A DNA stretch of 64,000 bases, from assembly GCA_002794705.1 (NCBI GenBank), contig PGTK01000005.1, forward strand, positions 144,064 to 208,063, given 5' to 3'. Both the position numbers and the translations under genes were made by a program. Below are positions 52,057 to 61,253 of this stretch, one piece after another (positions within the stretch are counted from its first letter, which is position 1; the number at the start of each line of letters is the position of its first letter). The DNA is from Candidatus Thermofonsia Clade 1 bacterium (GTDB lineage Bacteria > Chloroflexota > Anaerolineae > Aggregatilineales > UBA2796). The notes under the pieces were generated by a model that saw nothing but the letters and a program-made list of their open reading frames with translations, was not told where the DNA came from and did no database searches.

Positions 52057-54447
52057 GTGCTGCTGCTCTACATGGTCATGGCGTGGTGTGGCGGCATTGT
52101 CCTGAGCGCAGCGCGCCCTGAGGCGGCACTGTCCCATAGCGCCTTGCCGATATTGGCTGTGATAGGCGGTATCGGCGGCGCTTTGCTGGGCTATAAGCGG
52201 CGGAATGCGCGTCGTTTGTGTCTATGCCTTGCCGCTGCAGGCTTCGGCATGACTCATCATGGCGCGGCGTTACAGCCTTTTCGCCCTGATCAGCTCGCTT
52301 TTTACAACGATCTTGGGACAGCAGTGCTAGAGGGTGTGATCAGTGCGCCGCCTGAGCGCCGCGAGAATGCCCTGCACGTCCGTTTGAGCGCCCAGCGCTG
52401 GGAGCGCGGCGAAAGGCAGCGCGAGGTGCATGGCGAGGCGCTCCTCTATGCAGAGCGCTACACAGACGTGCGCTATGGCGACCGTGTGCGCGTGCGCGGC
52501 GCACTACAGACGCCGCCGATCTTTGATACGTTCTCCTTCCGCGACTTTTTGGCGCGGCAAGGCGTCTATAGCGTTGTCTTAAGCGCTGAGATCAGCGTGC
52601 TAGAGCGCGATCAGGGCGATCCGTTCCTAGCGGCACTTTATGGCGTGCGCGCTGAGGCAACTGCGCTCATCCGCCGCTTTTTGCCCGATCCGCAGGCGGC
52701 GTTTCTAGCAGGCATTCTCACGGGCGATGAGAGCTACATCACGGCTGAGCTATCCGAGACTTTTCGGCGCACCAATACAGCGCATTTGATCGCCATTAGC
52801 GGCGCGAACATCGCTGTGATTGTGGCGCTGCTCATGGCATTGGCGCGCTTATTGCCGCGCCGTCTGGCAGGGCGACTCGGCACGCTGCTTGTGACCGTCT
52901 GTGGTGTCACGCTCTATACGTTGTTTGTCGGCGCGGAGCCATCTGTGGTGCGCGCTGCCATTATGGCGACCTTTGTGCTGCTCGCAGAGCGCTTGGGCAG
53001 GCGCAACGATGGTCTAACGGCGCTTGCTGCTGCGGTTTTCCTGATGACTCTGCTCAATCCGCTGATGCTCTTCGATCTTGGGCTTATTTTGAGTGCAGCC
53101 GCGACTCTCGGTTTGATCCTGTACTTGCCCATGCTGACTCAGCTCAGCGAAAGGCTGTTGCAGCGCATAGGCAGCACGGCACGGGCGCAGCCTATCGCCT
53201 CTGTGCTGGCGGAGCTGGTGTGGATCACGGTTGCGGCGCAAATCACTACTTTGCCGATCATTTTGCTGATCAGCGGCGAATTGGCGCACTTGGGCGTGCT
53301 GGTGAATTTGCTGGTCGCGCCTGCTCAGCCCTTGATCATGTCGGGCGGCTTAGCCATGCTCGGACTGGGCGCGCTGTGGAGTCCGCTTGGTCAGGTGACG
53401 GCGTGGCTAGTCGGCTTGCCGCTCAGCTATACGCTTGCGATCATTCGCGGTGTCGCTGAGATCACTGCCTTCAATGTACCTGTGACCGTCACGCCGTTGA
53501 GCGTCGCGCTCTACTATGGCGCGCTGTTGGGCTTGACCGCGTTTGCCATGCAGCATCCTGTGGTGCGACGGCGCGTTTGGAAGTGGATACAGCGGCTAGG
53601 GCGCTCTACGGCTTTGCTCCTGATGGGCAGTGGCGTGACCGCGCTCATTTGGCTGTTTGTGGCGGCGCGTCCAGATGGCAGGCTGCATGTGTGGTGGTTA
53701 GCTGTTGGTGAGGGCAGTGCCGTGCTGCTGCAGACTCCGCACGGCGCACATATCCTGATTGACGGCGGCAAGAATCCGCAGCGCTTGCAACAGGCGCTCG
53801 GCGACAGATTGCCGTTCTACAAGCGTCACTTGGATGTGCTGATCGTCAGTGCGCCGCATGATAAGCTGATCGGCGCATTGCCCGCCCTGCTGGAGCGCTA
53901 CAGCATTGGCGCGCTCTTACACAACGGACAGCGCACGGCTAGCCCGACCTTCGCCGCTTTTGAGCGTGCTTTGCAGCCGATCAGCGCTCCAAAGCAGGCT
54001 ATCAGCGCGGGCTGGCGCCTTGAGACCAGCGACGGCGTGCGAATCCTTGTGCTGACGCCACATGAGGTGCCGCAGGTCGCCACGCGCCCTGATACCGCAC
54101 CGCTCATCCTGCGTGTGGAGTATGGCGCGGCGCGCTTTTTGATCGCGGCGGAGGCGGCGCCTGAGGCAATTGGCACGCTCTTGCGTCAAACCGACGATCT
54201 GTGGGCGCACGTGGTGCAGTTGCCCGCCAATGGCGCTGCGAACAGCAATCCGCCGCGCTTTCTGGAGCGAACTCAGCCGCAATTCGCTGCGGCGGTTGCT
54301 GAGGTGGGCAACCTGAATGCACAGCCTGCTCAAACGCTGATCGAGCGCTTGAATGCGCCGCTCTATCGCACTGATCAGCACGGGACGCTCCATTTCGTCA
54401 CTGATGGCAGGCAACTGACCATTCATACGGCGCGCCATGTGCGCTAG
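52057..54447 (+). CDS. comEC: ComEC/Rec2 DNA-uptake channel protein with degenerate metallo-beta-lactamase domain
   Basis: 796 residues from GTG at 52057. DUF4131-like N-terminal part, then the competence membrane domain (A-I-S-G-A-N-I-A-V-I-V, multiple helices about 240-510), then a C-terminal MBL-like domain. In that domain V-G-E-G-S-A-V-L-L-Q-T-P and I-L-I-D-G-G are kept, but the H-x-H-x-D-H motif reads S598-A-P-H-D-K-L, so most metal ligands are gone. ComEC passes single-stranded DNA across the membrane, and its MBL domain is thought to degrade the other strand; here that nuclease looks inactive. No other com gene adjoins. Confidence 0.9.
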   Translation: MLLLYMVMAWCGGIVLSAARPEAALSHSALPILAVIGGIGGALLGYKRRNARRLCLCLAAAGFGMTHHGAALQPFRPDQLAFYNDLGTAVLEGVISAPPERRENALHVRLSAQRWERGERQREVHGEALLYAERYTDVRYGDRVRVRGALQTPPIFDTFSFRDFLARQGVYSVVLSAEISVLERDQGDPFLAALYGVRAEATALIRRFLPDPQAAFLAGILTGDESYITAELSETFRRTNTAHLIAISGANIAVIVALLMALARLLPRRLAGRLGTLLVTVCGVTLYTLFVGAEPSVVRAAIMATFVLLAERLGRRNDGLTALAAAVFLMTLLNPLMLFDLGLILSAAATLGLILYLPMLTQLSERLLQRIGSTARAQPIASVLAELVWITVAAQITTLPIILLISGELAHLGVLVNLLVAPAQPLIMSGGLAMLGLGALWSPLGQVTAWLVGLPLSYTLAIIRGVAEITAFNVPVTVTPLSVALYYGALLGLTAFAMQHPVVRRRVWKWIQRLGRSTALLLMGSGVTALIWLFVAARPDGRLHVWWLAVGEGSAVLLQTPHGAHILIDGGKNPQRLQQALGDRLPFYKRHLDVLIVSAPHDKLIGALPALLERYSIGALLHNGQRTASPTFAAFERALQPISAPKQAISAGWRLETSDGVRILVLTPHEVPQVATRPDTAPLILRVEYGAARFLIAAEAAPEAIGTLLRQTDDLWAHVVQLPANGAANSNPPRFLERTQPQFAAAVAEVGNLNAQPAQTLIERLNAPLYRTDQHGTLHFVTDGRQLTIHTARHVR

Positions 54448-54502
54448 AGGCAACCTTGCGCTACAATTGACCTTACCGTCTTAGCGCGAGGATATTTGGG
54501 CT

Positions 54503-55891
54503 ATGGATAAGCGATTGGTCGAGTTCATTCGGACGCTGCGCGCCGCCGGCGTGCGCATTTCAGTGGCAGAGAGCTACGACGCCTTGCGCGCAGTGGAGCA
54601 GGTCGGGGTCTATGAGCGCGGCGTGTTTCAATCGGCATTGCGCACCACATTGGTCAAAGATGCCTCCGATCTGCCCACTTTCGATTACTTCTTCCCGCTC
54701 TTTTTCGATACAGCTGCGCCGCCCATGTTCAACATGGAGCAAGAGCTAACGCCTGACCAGCAGCAGATGCTCAAACAGGCACTCCAATCCTTAGCGGGCA
54801 ATCCGCAGGCGCTGCAGCAGCTGCTCCAGCAGCTTATGCGCGGGCGTCCAATGGATCAAAGCGCGCTTGAGCAAGCTGCCCAGCAGATCGGCTTGCAAAA
54901 CGCCGATAATCCCGCTCAGCAGAGCTACTATCAGCGCCTGATGATGCGCGCCTTGAGCATGAACCAGTTACAAGAGCTGCTCGATCAGCTTGAAGATGCG
55001 CTACGCGAGGCGGGCATGAGCGAGGAAGCTATCGAGGAGGTCATGGAGATGTTGCGCGCCAATGGCGAGGCGCTCCGTGAGCAGATCGAGCGCTTTGTGG
55101 GCAGCAACATCGCGCGCAACATGGGCGAAAATCCGCCTGAGAAGCCCGACGCTCAAGACCTGATGCATACGCCCTTCCGCGCCCTGAGCCAAGAAGAGGC
55201 GGAGGCACTCCGCGATGAAGTAAAGCGCCTTGCTGCCAAGTTGCGTAGCCGCGCCGCCCTGCGTCAGCGCCGTGCCAATGACGGCGCGCTAGACCCGAAA
55301 AGCACGCTGCGTCATAACCTGCGCTACGGCGGCACGCCCATCGAATTGCAGTTTCGCAAGCGCAGTTTGAAGCCGCGCCTCGTCCTGATTTGCGATATTT
55401 CAACCTCTATGCGCTATTGCTCAGAGTTCATGCTCACGCTGATCTACGAATTGCAGGATCAGGTGGCAAAAGCGCGCAGTTTCATTTTTATCAGCGATCT
55501 GCATGAAATCAGCGACTATTTCAAGGCAATGCGCCCGGATGTAGCCGTGCAGGAGGTGCTGTACGCTCATCCGCCCGGCTCTTACAACACTGATCTTGGT
55601 CGCAGCCTGCAGACCCTCTTCAGCGATAAGCTGGACGCTATAGACAGCCGCACAACCGTCATCTTGCTAGGCGACGGGCGCAACAACTACAACGATCCGC
55701 GCCTTGACCTTGCTGCTGAGCTACGGCGGCGCGCACGGCGCGTCTTGTGGTTCAATCCGGAGCCGCAGTACCAATGGGGGACGGGCGATAGCGATATGTT
55801 AGCTTATGCGCCGCTTGCCACGGGCGTCTATCAAGTGGCAAATATGGCGCAACTGGTCGAGGCGATTGACCGAATTATGGGAGACGGCTGA
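54503..55891 (+). CDS. VWA domain protein, CoxE-like
   Basis: 462 residues. N-terminal D-K-R-L-V-E-F-I-R-T-L-R-A-A-G-V-R-I-S pattern and long Gln-rich helical middle (about 75-130), then a von Willebrand A domain with a full MIDAS (L-I-C-D-I-S-T-S-M). CoxE-type proteins usually work with a MoxR ATPase in assembling or activating another complex; no MoxR gene adjoins. GAGGA lies 12 bases before the ATG. The 3' end may overlap a small minus-strand gene. Confidence 0.85.
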   Translation: MDKRLVEFIRTLRAAGVRISVAESYDALRAVEQVGVYERGVFQSALRTTLVKDASDLPTFDYFFPLFFDTAAPPMFNMEQELTPDQQQMLKQALQSLAGNPQALQQLLQQLMRGRPMDQSALEQAAQQIGLQNADNPAQQSYYQRLMMRALSMNQLQELLDQLEDALREAGMSEEAIEEVMEMLRANGEALREQIERFVGSNIARNMGENPPEKPDAQDLMHTPFRALSQEEAEALRDEVKRLAAKLRSRAALRQRRANDGALDPKSTLRHNLRYGGTPIELQFRKRSLKPRLVLICDISTSMRYCSEFMLTLIYELQDQVAKARSFIFISDLHEISDYFKAMRPDVAVQEVLYAHPPGSYNTDLGRSLQTLFSDKLDAIDSRTTVILLGDGRNNYNDPRLDLAAELRRRARRVLWFNPEPQYQWGTGDSDMLAYAPLATGVYQVANMAQLVEAIDRIMGDG

Positions 55892-56021
55892 TCAAGCGCG
55901 CAAGGGCGTGCCGAGCGACGCGGCGCGCCCTATCAGCGACGATCCAGAGCGCGAGGGCGCTGAAGCCGAGCGGCGCCAAACAGCCCATGTAGAAGCAGCC
56001 TTCGCCGTAGCGCTTCAGCAT
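55875..56021 (-). CDS. possible 48-residue membrane protein
   Basis: The ATG at 56021 overlaps the glycosyltransferase stop (ATGCTGA), with AGGATG upstream, so coupled translation is possible. The peptide M-L-K-R-Y-G-E-G-C-F-Y-M-G-C continues with one hydrophobic segment (about 15-30) and an Arg-rich tail, giving a positive-inside anchor. Without comparative data it may be chance; it also overlaps the VWA gene end by 17 bases. Confidence 0.4.
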   Translation of the reverse strand: MLKRYGEGCFYMGCLAPLGFSALALWIVADRARRVARHALARLISRLP

Positions 56022-57250
56022 TGGCGCATCCTGTGCAGGCGACGCCCCAGCCGAGTTGCCTCTGCATAATAGCTTTCGAGGTCGCGCATCACAGCTGACC
56101 AAGCGTGTTGTTCAGCGTAGGCGCGAGCTGCAGCACTCATGCGGCGACGGAGCGCCGTATCCGTGAGCAGCTGGCACGTCCTCTCACGGAAAGCAATGGC
56201 GTCGTGGGCTGGCACAAGGAAACCTGTCTCGCCGTGCCGTATCAGCGCCGCCGATCCGCCTTGATCGGCGGCGATCACGGGCAGTCCGCTCGCCATTGCC
56301 TCCAGAATGACCTGCCCGAAGGTCTCGCGCACAGCAGGAAAGACAAAAACATCGGCAGCAGCGTAAGCATCAGCCAGATCGTTGCCTAACAGGTGTCCGA
56401 TAAAATGCGCCGTTCCCCCATTTTCGCCCAGAATCTGCCTGACCTGCGGCAAGTGTTCGCCGTCGCCGATCAGGGTCAGGGCGATGTTGGGATCGCCCGC
56501 CACTTCGCGGAGCGTCTCAAGGTGTTTCTCACGCGCCATGCGTCCCACGTAAAGCGCAATGCCAAGCGCGCCCTCGCGTCCATTGCACAGGCGCTCCCGC
56601 CACGCCACTGAGCGCCTTGTAGGCGTGAAGCGCGTTGTATCCACGCCACGACCCCATAAGCGCAGCCTTTTGAAGCGCCAAGCGCGCAATTGCGCCAAGA
56701 CAATCGGCGTGGGCGCTAAAGTGAGCGTGCAGCCATTGTGAATGTAGCGCAGAATTGCCTTAAAGAGCGGCGCGAAATGCGGCGCGCCATAGCTATGCGC
56801 ATAGCCGGGCAGATCAGTTTGGTAGTTTGCCACCACAGGGACGCCTAGCGTGCCACCGCCCAACATACCGATGAATCCGAGTGTGAACGGGCTGAAGAGG
56901 TGGATCAGGTCGGGCTGAAAGGCTCGTAAGCGCTGCAAAATAGGCAGCCACAGCAGCGCCACACGGGTCTCAGGGTAGCTGGGCAGCCATAATGAAGGCA
57001 CGCTGTAGATCGGCGTGCCTTCAATGTGTGCAGGCGCGGGATAGGGCGCAAAGACGATCAGATCGCGTCCGCTGCGCTGCAAATGGCGGATAGTCAGCAG
57101 AGCAGTGCGCGAGACTCCGTCTACCTTCGGCAAAAATGCCTCTGTAAAGAGCGCCACGCGCTGCACCTCTGTGCAAAGCGCCTCTGAGGGCAAGGGCTGA
57201 CCTAGCGCACTCGACTCAGCGGCGATGATCGCAGCAATTGGATCGCGCAC
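56015..57250 (-). CDS. GT4 family glycosyltransferase (mannosyltransferase-like)
   Basis: About 411 residues of GT-B fold. The N-terminal pattern F-T-E-A-F-L-P-K-V-D-G-V-S-R-T and the C-terminal E-T-F-G-Q-V-I-L-E-A-M-A-S-G-L-P-V (E-x7-E) are typical of GDP-mannose-dependent alpha-mannosyltransferases (MgtA/PimB-like) and related glycolipid enzymes. GTG at 57250 is chosen: AAGGAG sits 4 bases upstream and the longer frame would run through a hairpin. It follows sdhB in the same direction. Confidence 0.88.
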   Translation of the reverse strand: MRDPIAAIIAAESSALGQPLPSEALCTEVQRVALFTEAFLPKVDGVSRTALLTIRHLQRSGRDLIVFAPYPAPAHIEGTPIYSVPSLWLPSYPETRVALLWLPILQRLRAFQPDLIHLFSPFTLGFIGMLGGGTLGVPVVANYQTDLPGYAHSYGAPHFAPLFKAILRYIHNGCTLTLAPTPIVLAQLRAWRFKRLRLWGRGVDTTRFTPTRRSVAWRERLCNGREGALGIALYVGRMAREKHLETLREVAGDPNIALTLIGDGEHLPQVRQILGENGGTAHFIGHLLGNDLADAYAAADVFVFPAVRETFGQVILEAMASGLPVIAADQGGSAALIRHGETGFLVPAHDAIAFRERTCQLLTDTALRRRMSAAARAYAEQHAWSAVMRDLESYYAEATRLGRRLHRMRQC

Positions 57251-57269
57251 AGCGCTCCTTTCACAGACG

Positions 57270-57300
57270 CAGGGCGGATAACTGAACATCATCCGCCCTG
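57270..57300 (-). terminator. hairpin between sdhB and the glycosyltransferase gene
   Basis: Perfect 10-bp stem (57270-57279 with 57291-57300), 11-base loop. No U tract follows on the minus strand, so it may protect the sdh mRNA 3' end or only reduce read-through. It also speaks for the glycosyltransferase start at 57250. Confidence 0.6.
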
Positions 57301-57312
57301 AGAGACATGCGC

Positions 57313-58044
57313 CTAGTAATCGCGCTTGCCCGCTTGAATGGCTTTCTTGACCTCGCCAATTGCCCGCGTCACCTCAATGCCGCGCGGACAAGCCGGAGTG
57401 CAGTTATAGATCGTACGGCAGCGCCAAACTCCATCAGGATCAGCCAGCACATCGAGGCGCTCCTGCAGGAGCTGATCGCGGTCATCAAAGATGAAGCGAT
57501 GTGCCTGCACAATTGCCGCCGGTCCGACGTAAGCGCCATTCGCCCAAAAGCTAGGACAGCTCGTCGTGCAAGCGGCGCACAGGATGCACTTGGTGGTATC
57601 GTCAAAGCGCTCACGCGCCTCAATGCTCTGCAGGCGCTCACGCGGCTTGCCATCTGGACCGACAGGCGGCAGCGTCTCATTGACCAAGTACGGCATGACG
57701 GCGCGGTAGTGTGCGAAGAACGGCTCCATGTCTACCACGAGGTCTTTGATGACGGGCAAGCCAAGAATCGGCTCGACTTGAATCTTGGGATTCTCGCCGA
57801 ATTCCTGCAGCAAGACCTTGCAAGCCAGCCGATTGCGCCCGTTGATGCGCATGGCGTCTGAGCCGCAAATGCCCTGCGCGCAGGAGCGGCGCAGCGTGAG
57901 CGTGCCATCAATCTCCCACTTGATGCGATGCAGCAGCTCTAACAGACGATTGGTCGGCTCACAATCTTTGAGCGTATAGGTCGCCCAGTAGGGCTTTTTG
58001 TCTTTTTCAGGGTTAAAACGGCGAATGCGAATAGTGGCTTCCAC
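57313..58044 (-). CDS. sdhB: succinate dehydrogenase iron-sulfur subunit
   Basis: 243 residues. Carries three Fe-S clusters. The [2Fe-2S] region reads R-S-C-A-Q-G-I-C-G-S-D-A-M; an Asp in place of the third Cys is also seen in E. coli SdhB. The C-terminal ferredoxin-like part has C-I-L-C-A-A-C-T-T-S-C-P and N-C-T-P-A-C-P-R-G-I. Electrons pass from SdhA FAD to quinone. The start is GTG at 58044 with GAAAGGA upstream. Last sdh gene of the operon. Confidence 0.96.
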   Translation of the reverse strand: MEATIRIRRFNPEKDKKPYWATYTLKDCEPTNRLLELLHRIKWEIDGTLTLRRSCAQGICGSDAMRINGRNRLACKVLLQEFGENPKIQVEPILGLPVIKDLVVDMEPFFAHYRAVMPYLVNETLPPVGPDGKPRERLQSIEARERFDDTTKCILCAACTTSCPSFWANGAYVGPAAIVQAHRFIFDDRDQLLQERLDVLADPDGVWRCRTIYNCTPACPRGIEVTRAIGEVKKAIQAGKRDY

Positions 58045-58068
58045 GGCGATGAAATCCTTTCAACGCAG

Positions 58069-58101
58069 GCAGTGAGCAAGGCGCTCTGCCCTGCCCACTG
58101 C
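58069..58101 (-). other. stable hairpin between sdhA and sdhB
   Basis: 14-bp stem with two G-U pairs on the minus-strand RNA (58069-58082 with 58088-58101), loop of 5 bases. It begins 8 bases after the sdhA stop. It may set the relative mRNA amounts of SdhA and SdhB or mark a processing site. Confidence 0.6.
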
Positions 58102-58109
58102 TTTGCGGA

Positions 58110-59891
58110 CTAGTACACGCGCTCTTTGGGCTGATACTGTGTGATCACGACGGGCTTGTAGTCTACGCGCAAGCCTTCCTCGCCCTCGCGGTAGACCATA
58201 GTGTGCTTCAACCAGTTTTGATCGTCGCGCTTTTCGTAATCCTCGCGGGCGTGCGCGCCACGACTCTCAGTGCGATTCAGGGCAGAGAAAGTCGTTACCT
58301 CTGCCAACTCCAGCAGACAGCCCAGCTCCCACGTCTCTAGCACGTCGGTATTGAAGGTGCTGCCGCGATCATCAATGCGGATGTTCGTGGCGAACTCACG
58401 GCGCAGCTCACGGATGGTCTCTAGCGCTTTCTCCATATCCTTGCCGTTGCGGAACACGCCTACCAAGTCCTGCATGGCGGACTGCATCTTCTTGCGCAGC
58501 ACATACGGCTTGGTGCTGCCGTTCGCTGTGCGAATGCGGTTGAGTTCGCTCTCGATCTTGCGTCCGGCATCGCTGGGCATCGGCACGAATGAGGCGCCGC
58601 GTGAGTACTCTGCAGCGCGCAAGCCGGCGCGCCGCCCGAACACGATCAGGTCTACCAGCGAGTTCGTGCCAAGCCGATTGGCGCCATGCACACTGACACA
58701 CGCGCACTCGCCTGCGGCATACAAGCCGGGAATGACGCGATTGGTGCTATCGGCGATCACCTCAGCGTTCACATTGGTCGGGATGCCGCCCATGGCGTAG
58801 TGCGCCGTCGGTTGAATGGGCAACGGCTCAGTCACAGGATCAATGCCTGCGTATGTACGCCCCTGATCGCAGGTCTCTGCCAGTTTGGTCTCGATGTAAT
58901 GCGGCGTGTAGTGATCGGCGTTTTCGCCCGCCTCTGCCTTGTAACGGCGGACGGTCTCTGGCGTGAGATCGAGGTGCAGGTAGCGCCCGCCTTTGATGCC
59001 GCGCCCTTCGCGTAGCTCAATAGCGATAGCGCGTGAGATCACATCGCGGCTCGCCAAATCTTTGACCTTCGGCGCGTAGCGCTCCATGAAGCGCTCGCCG
59101 CGCCCGTTGATCAGCACGCCGCCCTCGCCGCGCACGCCCTCCGTGATCAGGAAGCCAGTGGGATACAAGCCCGTGGGATGGAACTGGAAGAATTCCATAT
59201 CCTCAAGCGGAATGCCGTTGCGGAAAGTGATCGCGGCGCCGTCGCCCGTCATGCTGTGCGCGTTGCTGGTCACCTCCCAGCACTTGCCCCAGCCGCCTGT
59301 GGCAAAAACAATCGCCTTGGCGTGGAACAGATGCAGCGATCCGTCGCGCAGGCAGACCGCGACCGCACCTGCAGGCAGGTCGCCGTTCATGATTAAGTCC
59401 ACTACGTGGAATTCATCGAAGAAGGTCACATTGTTCTTGATGCACTGCTGATAGAGCGTCTGCAGGATCATGTGACCAGTGCGATCAGCGGCATGGCAGG
59501 CGCGGCGCACAGGCTTGCCCGTCACATTGTTGGTGTGACCGCCAAAACGGCGCTGCGCGATTTTGCCTTCCTTTGTGCGGTCAAAAGGCAAGCCCATGTG
59601 CTCTAGCTCAATAACTGCCTCAATTGCCTCACGCGCCAGAATTTCAGCTGCATCCTGATCGGCAAGGTAGTCGCCGCCTTTGACCGTATCGAAGGCGTGC
59701 CACTCCCAATGATCCTCTTCCTCATTGCCGAGTGCCGCGCCAATGCCACCGAGCGCTGCACCTGTATGTGAGCGCGTGGGATACAGCTTGCTGATCACAG
59801 CCACGCTGACTGTGCGCGAGGCATACAGCGCCGCCATCAAGCCCGCGCCGCCCGCGCCCAGAATGATAGTATCGAACTGATGTGTCTTCAT
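58110..59891 (-). CDS. sdhA: succinate dehydrogenase flavoprotein subunit
   Basis: 593 residues. N-terminal FAD-binding [10 protein letters not shown]. The flavin-linking His is in [12 protein letters not shown]. Active-site stretches H-P-T-G-L-Y-P, R-G-E-G-G, and H-Y-A-M-G-G-I are intact, as is the family C-terminal domain (V-V-E-x-x-x-Y-Q-P region). Oxidises succinate to fumarate in the TCA cycle. Second gene of the operon after the membrane anchor. Fumarate reductases share these motifs; the aerobic genes nearby favour SDH. Confidence 0.97.
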   Translation of the reverse strand: MKTHQFDTIILGAGGAGLMAALYASRTVSVAVISKLYPTRSHTGAALGGIGAALGNEEEDHWEWHAFDTVKGGDYLADQDAAEILAREAIEAVIELEHMGLPFDRTKEGKIAQRRFGGHTNNVTGKPVRRACHAADRTGHMILQTLYQQCIKNNVTFFDEFHVVDLIMNGDLPAGAVAVCLRDGSLHLFHAKAIVFATGGWGKCWEVTSNAHSMTGDGAAITFRNGIPLEDMEFFQFHPTGLYPTGFLITEGVRGEGGVLINGRGERFMERYAPKVKDLASRDVISRAIAIELREGRGIKGGRYLHLDLTPETVRRYKAEAGENADHYTPHYIETKLAETCDQGRTYAGIDPVTEPLPIQPTAHYAMGGIPTNVNAEVIADSTNRVIPGLYAAGECACVSVHGANRLGTNSLVDLIVFGRRAGLRAAEYSRGASFVPMPSDAGRKIESELNRIRTANGSTKPYVLRKKMQSAMQDLVGVFRNGKDMEKALETIRELRREFATNIRIDDRGSTFNTDVLETWELGCLLELAEVTTFSALNRTESRGAHAREDYEKRDDQNWLKHTMVYREGEEGLRVDYKPVVITQYQPKERVY

Positions 59892-59927
59892 ACGTCCCTT
59901 AACACTTCCTACAGCCGTTTGCTTACC

Positions 59928-60971
59928 TTATCGCACAAGGGTATCCGAATTCACGTTCAACTCAATCACCTGCGAGGTCTCACTGAGCATTTCAGCTGTT
60001 GTAGCTGGCACGCTCTGCAAAATTGCCAAGGCGCCCACTAGGATCACGCCGATCATCGTACCAAACGAGGCGAGGCGCAGCGCCCGATTCACAATACGAT
60101 TGTGAATATAATCGTTGATGATGTAGCGCAGCCCATTGAAGCCGTGCAGCGTCACCAAGAACAGGAGCAGAATATCGTAGACGCGCCAGATGTACACACC
60201 CAGCAGCATCGTATCCCAGCGCAGCCGCACGAAGTTCACAGCGGTCAGCGTGGCGTCCATATTCGGACCCAGATTGGTGAACACAGGCACATGCCCAACT
60301 CGCGTGATGTCAAAAACGCCCTGAATGAGGTGCATCATCGCCAAATGCCCGAAGACCAGCGGGATGATCAAAATGCCGCTGATGCGCATGAACGACCACA
60401 TGAAGGTCTCCATTTTGCTGCCCTTCAGGCGTTTCTTTGGCGCATTCAGGCTTGGGATGAACGACGCGCCCGCAGAAATAATCAGGGCTAAGCCGATCAC
60501 GACCACTGTGCCGACCGCAAATGGCGCCGTTGCCTCGACCACTTTTTCCAAGCCCAAGTCAAAGACGCTGACGCGCTCATTGTAATAATTCACCACATGC
60601 CCTGCCATGATGAAAAACGCCGGCACCAGCAGCACAAGCGTGCCAAGCAGCACGAGCTTTGCTGCGTCCTCTTGGCGTCGCCACCACTGCGGACGGTAGT
60701 CGAAGAGGGCGATGCGGAAGCCGTTCAAGGCGTGGTAGATCACGAGTGCCACCAATGCAAACTCGCCGACTGTGAACAGCGGCGTTTTGTAGGCAGCTAC
60801 AGCTTTGACGTACAGTTCGGGGTAGAACGTTGCCCATGAAGTGTCAATCACGTGCATGATCAGGAACACAACCGTCCCGAACCCGGAGACGCGATGCAAC
60901 ACCCATGCCCACTGCCCCAGCTTGCCGCGATAGCGCAGCGTTTCAGTGATGGTGAGAACTAAAGAAGTCAT
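59928..60971 (-). CDS. fused SdhC-SdhD cytochrome b membrane anchor
   Basis: 347 residues, about twice an SdhC. The first half (about 1-170) is an SdhC-like cytochrome b part: W-V-L-H-R-V-S-G, then V-F-L-I-M-H-V and a Y-H-A-L-N-G-F-R-I helix. The second half (about 190-320) repeats the plan: W-S-F-M-R-I-S-G, G-H-L-A-M-M-H-L-I, and V-T-L-H-G-F-N-G-L-R-Y-I. Each half has His residues able to ligate heme, so two b hemes are possible. It would hold SdhA/B to the membrane and bind quinone. First gene of the operon. Confidence 0.85.
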   Translation of the reverse strand: MTSLVLTITETLRYRGKLGQWAWVLHRVSGFGTVVFLIMHVIDTSWATFYPELYVKAVAAYKTPLFTVGEFALVALVIYHALNGFRIALFDYRPQWWRRQEDAAKLVLLGTLVLLVPAFFIMAGHVVNYYNERVSVFDLGLEKVVEATAPFAVGTVVVIGLALIISAGASFIPSLNAPKKRLKGSKMETFMWSFMRISGILIIPLVFGHLAMMHLIQGVFDITRVGHVPVFTNLGPNMDATLTAVNFVRLRWDTMLLGVYIWRVYDILLLFLVTLHGFNGLRYIINDYIHNRIVNRALRLASFGTMIGVILVGALAILQSVPATTAEMLSETSQVIELNVNSDTLVR

Positions 60972-61039
60972 AAAGTGAGGTTGCCTCCCTAGCCTTAGGG
61001 AACACGATCTATACGGGAAGTCTTAGATAGTCAATGAAG

Positions 61040-61048
61040 AGTATAGCA
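61040..61048 (-). promoter_or_regulatory. extended -10 promoter of the sdh operon
   Basis: TGCTATACT on the minus strand, about 70 bases before the anchor-subunit ATG, the same 9-base element as at priA. No good -35. A perfect 6-bp palindrome at 61076-61091 lies about 43-58 bases upstream of the predicted start site and could be a regulator site. Confidence 0.5.
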
Positions 61049-61222
61049 CTTTGCGCCAAAAATGCACGCGATTCGTTCAAATTTTTTTGAAAGATCGTCC
61101 ACTTGCCCGCCTGCCCAAGCGCCTGACTTTGAAGATACCACTTGTAGGGCATCAAAGATAAGCAAGTTTCTGCGACAATTCAGCTTCCAGAATGCGCGCC
61201 TTGTTCAGCAGCGATGCAGAAA

Positions 61223-61253
61223 CGAAGATGCCCACTAGACGTGGGCACCTTCG
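61223..61253 (-). terminator. hairpin downstream of mutS2
   Basis: 13-bp stem with one A-C mismatch (61223-61235 with 61241-61253), loop of 5 bases, followed on the minus strand by TTTCTGC. It lies 184 bases after the mutS2 stop; probable terminator, though distant and with a weak U tract. Confidence 0.5.
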
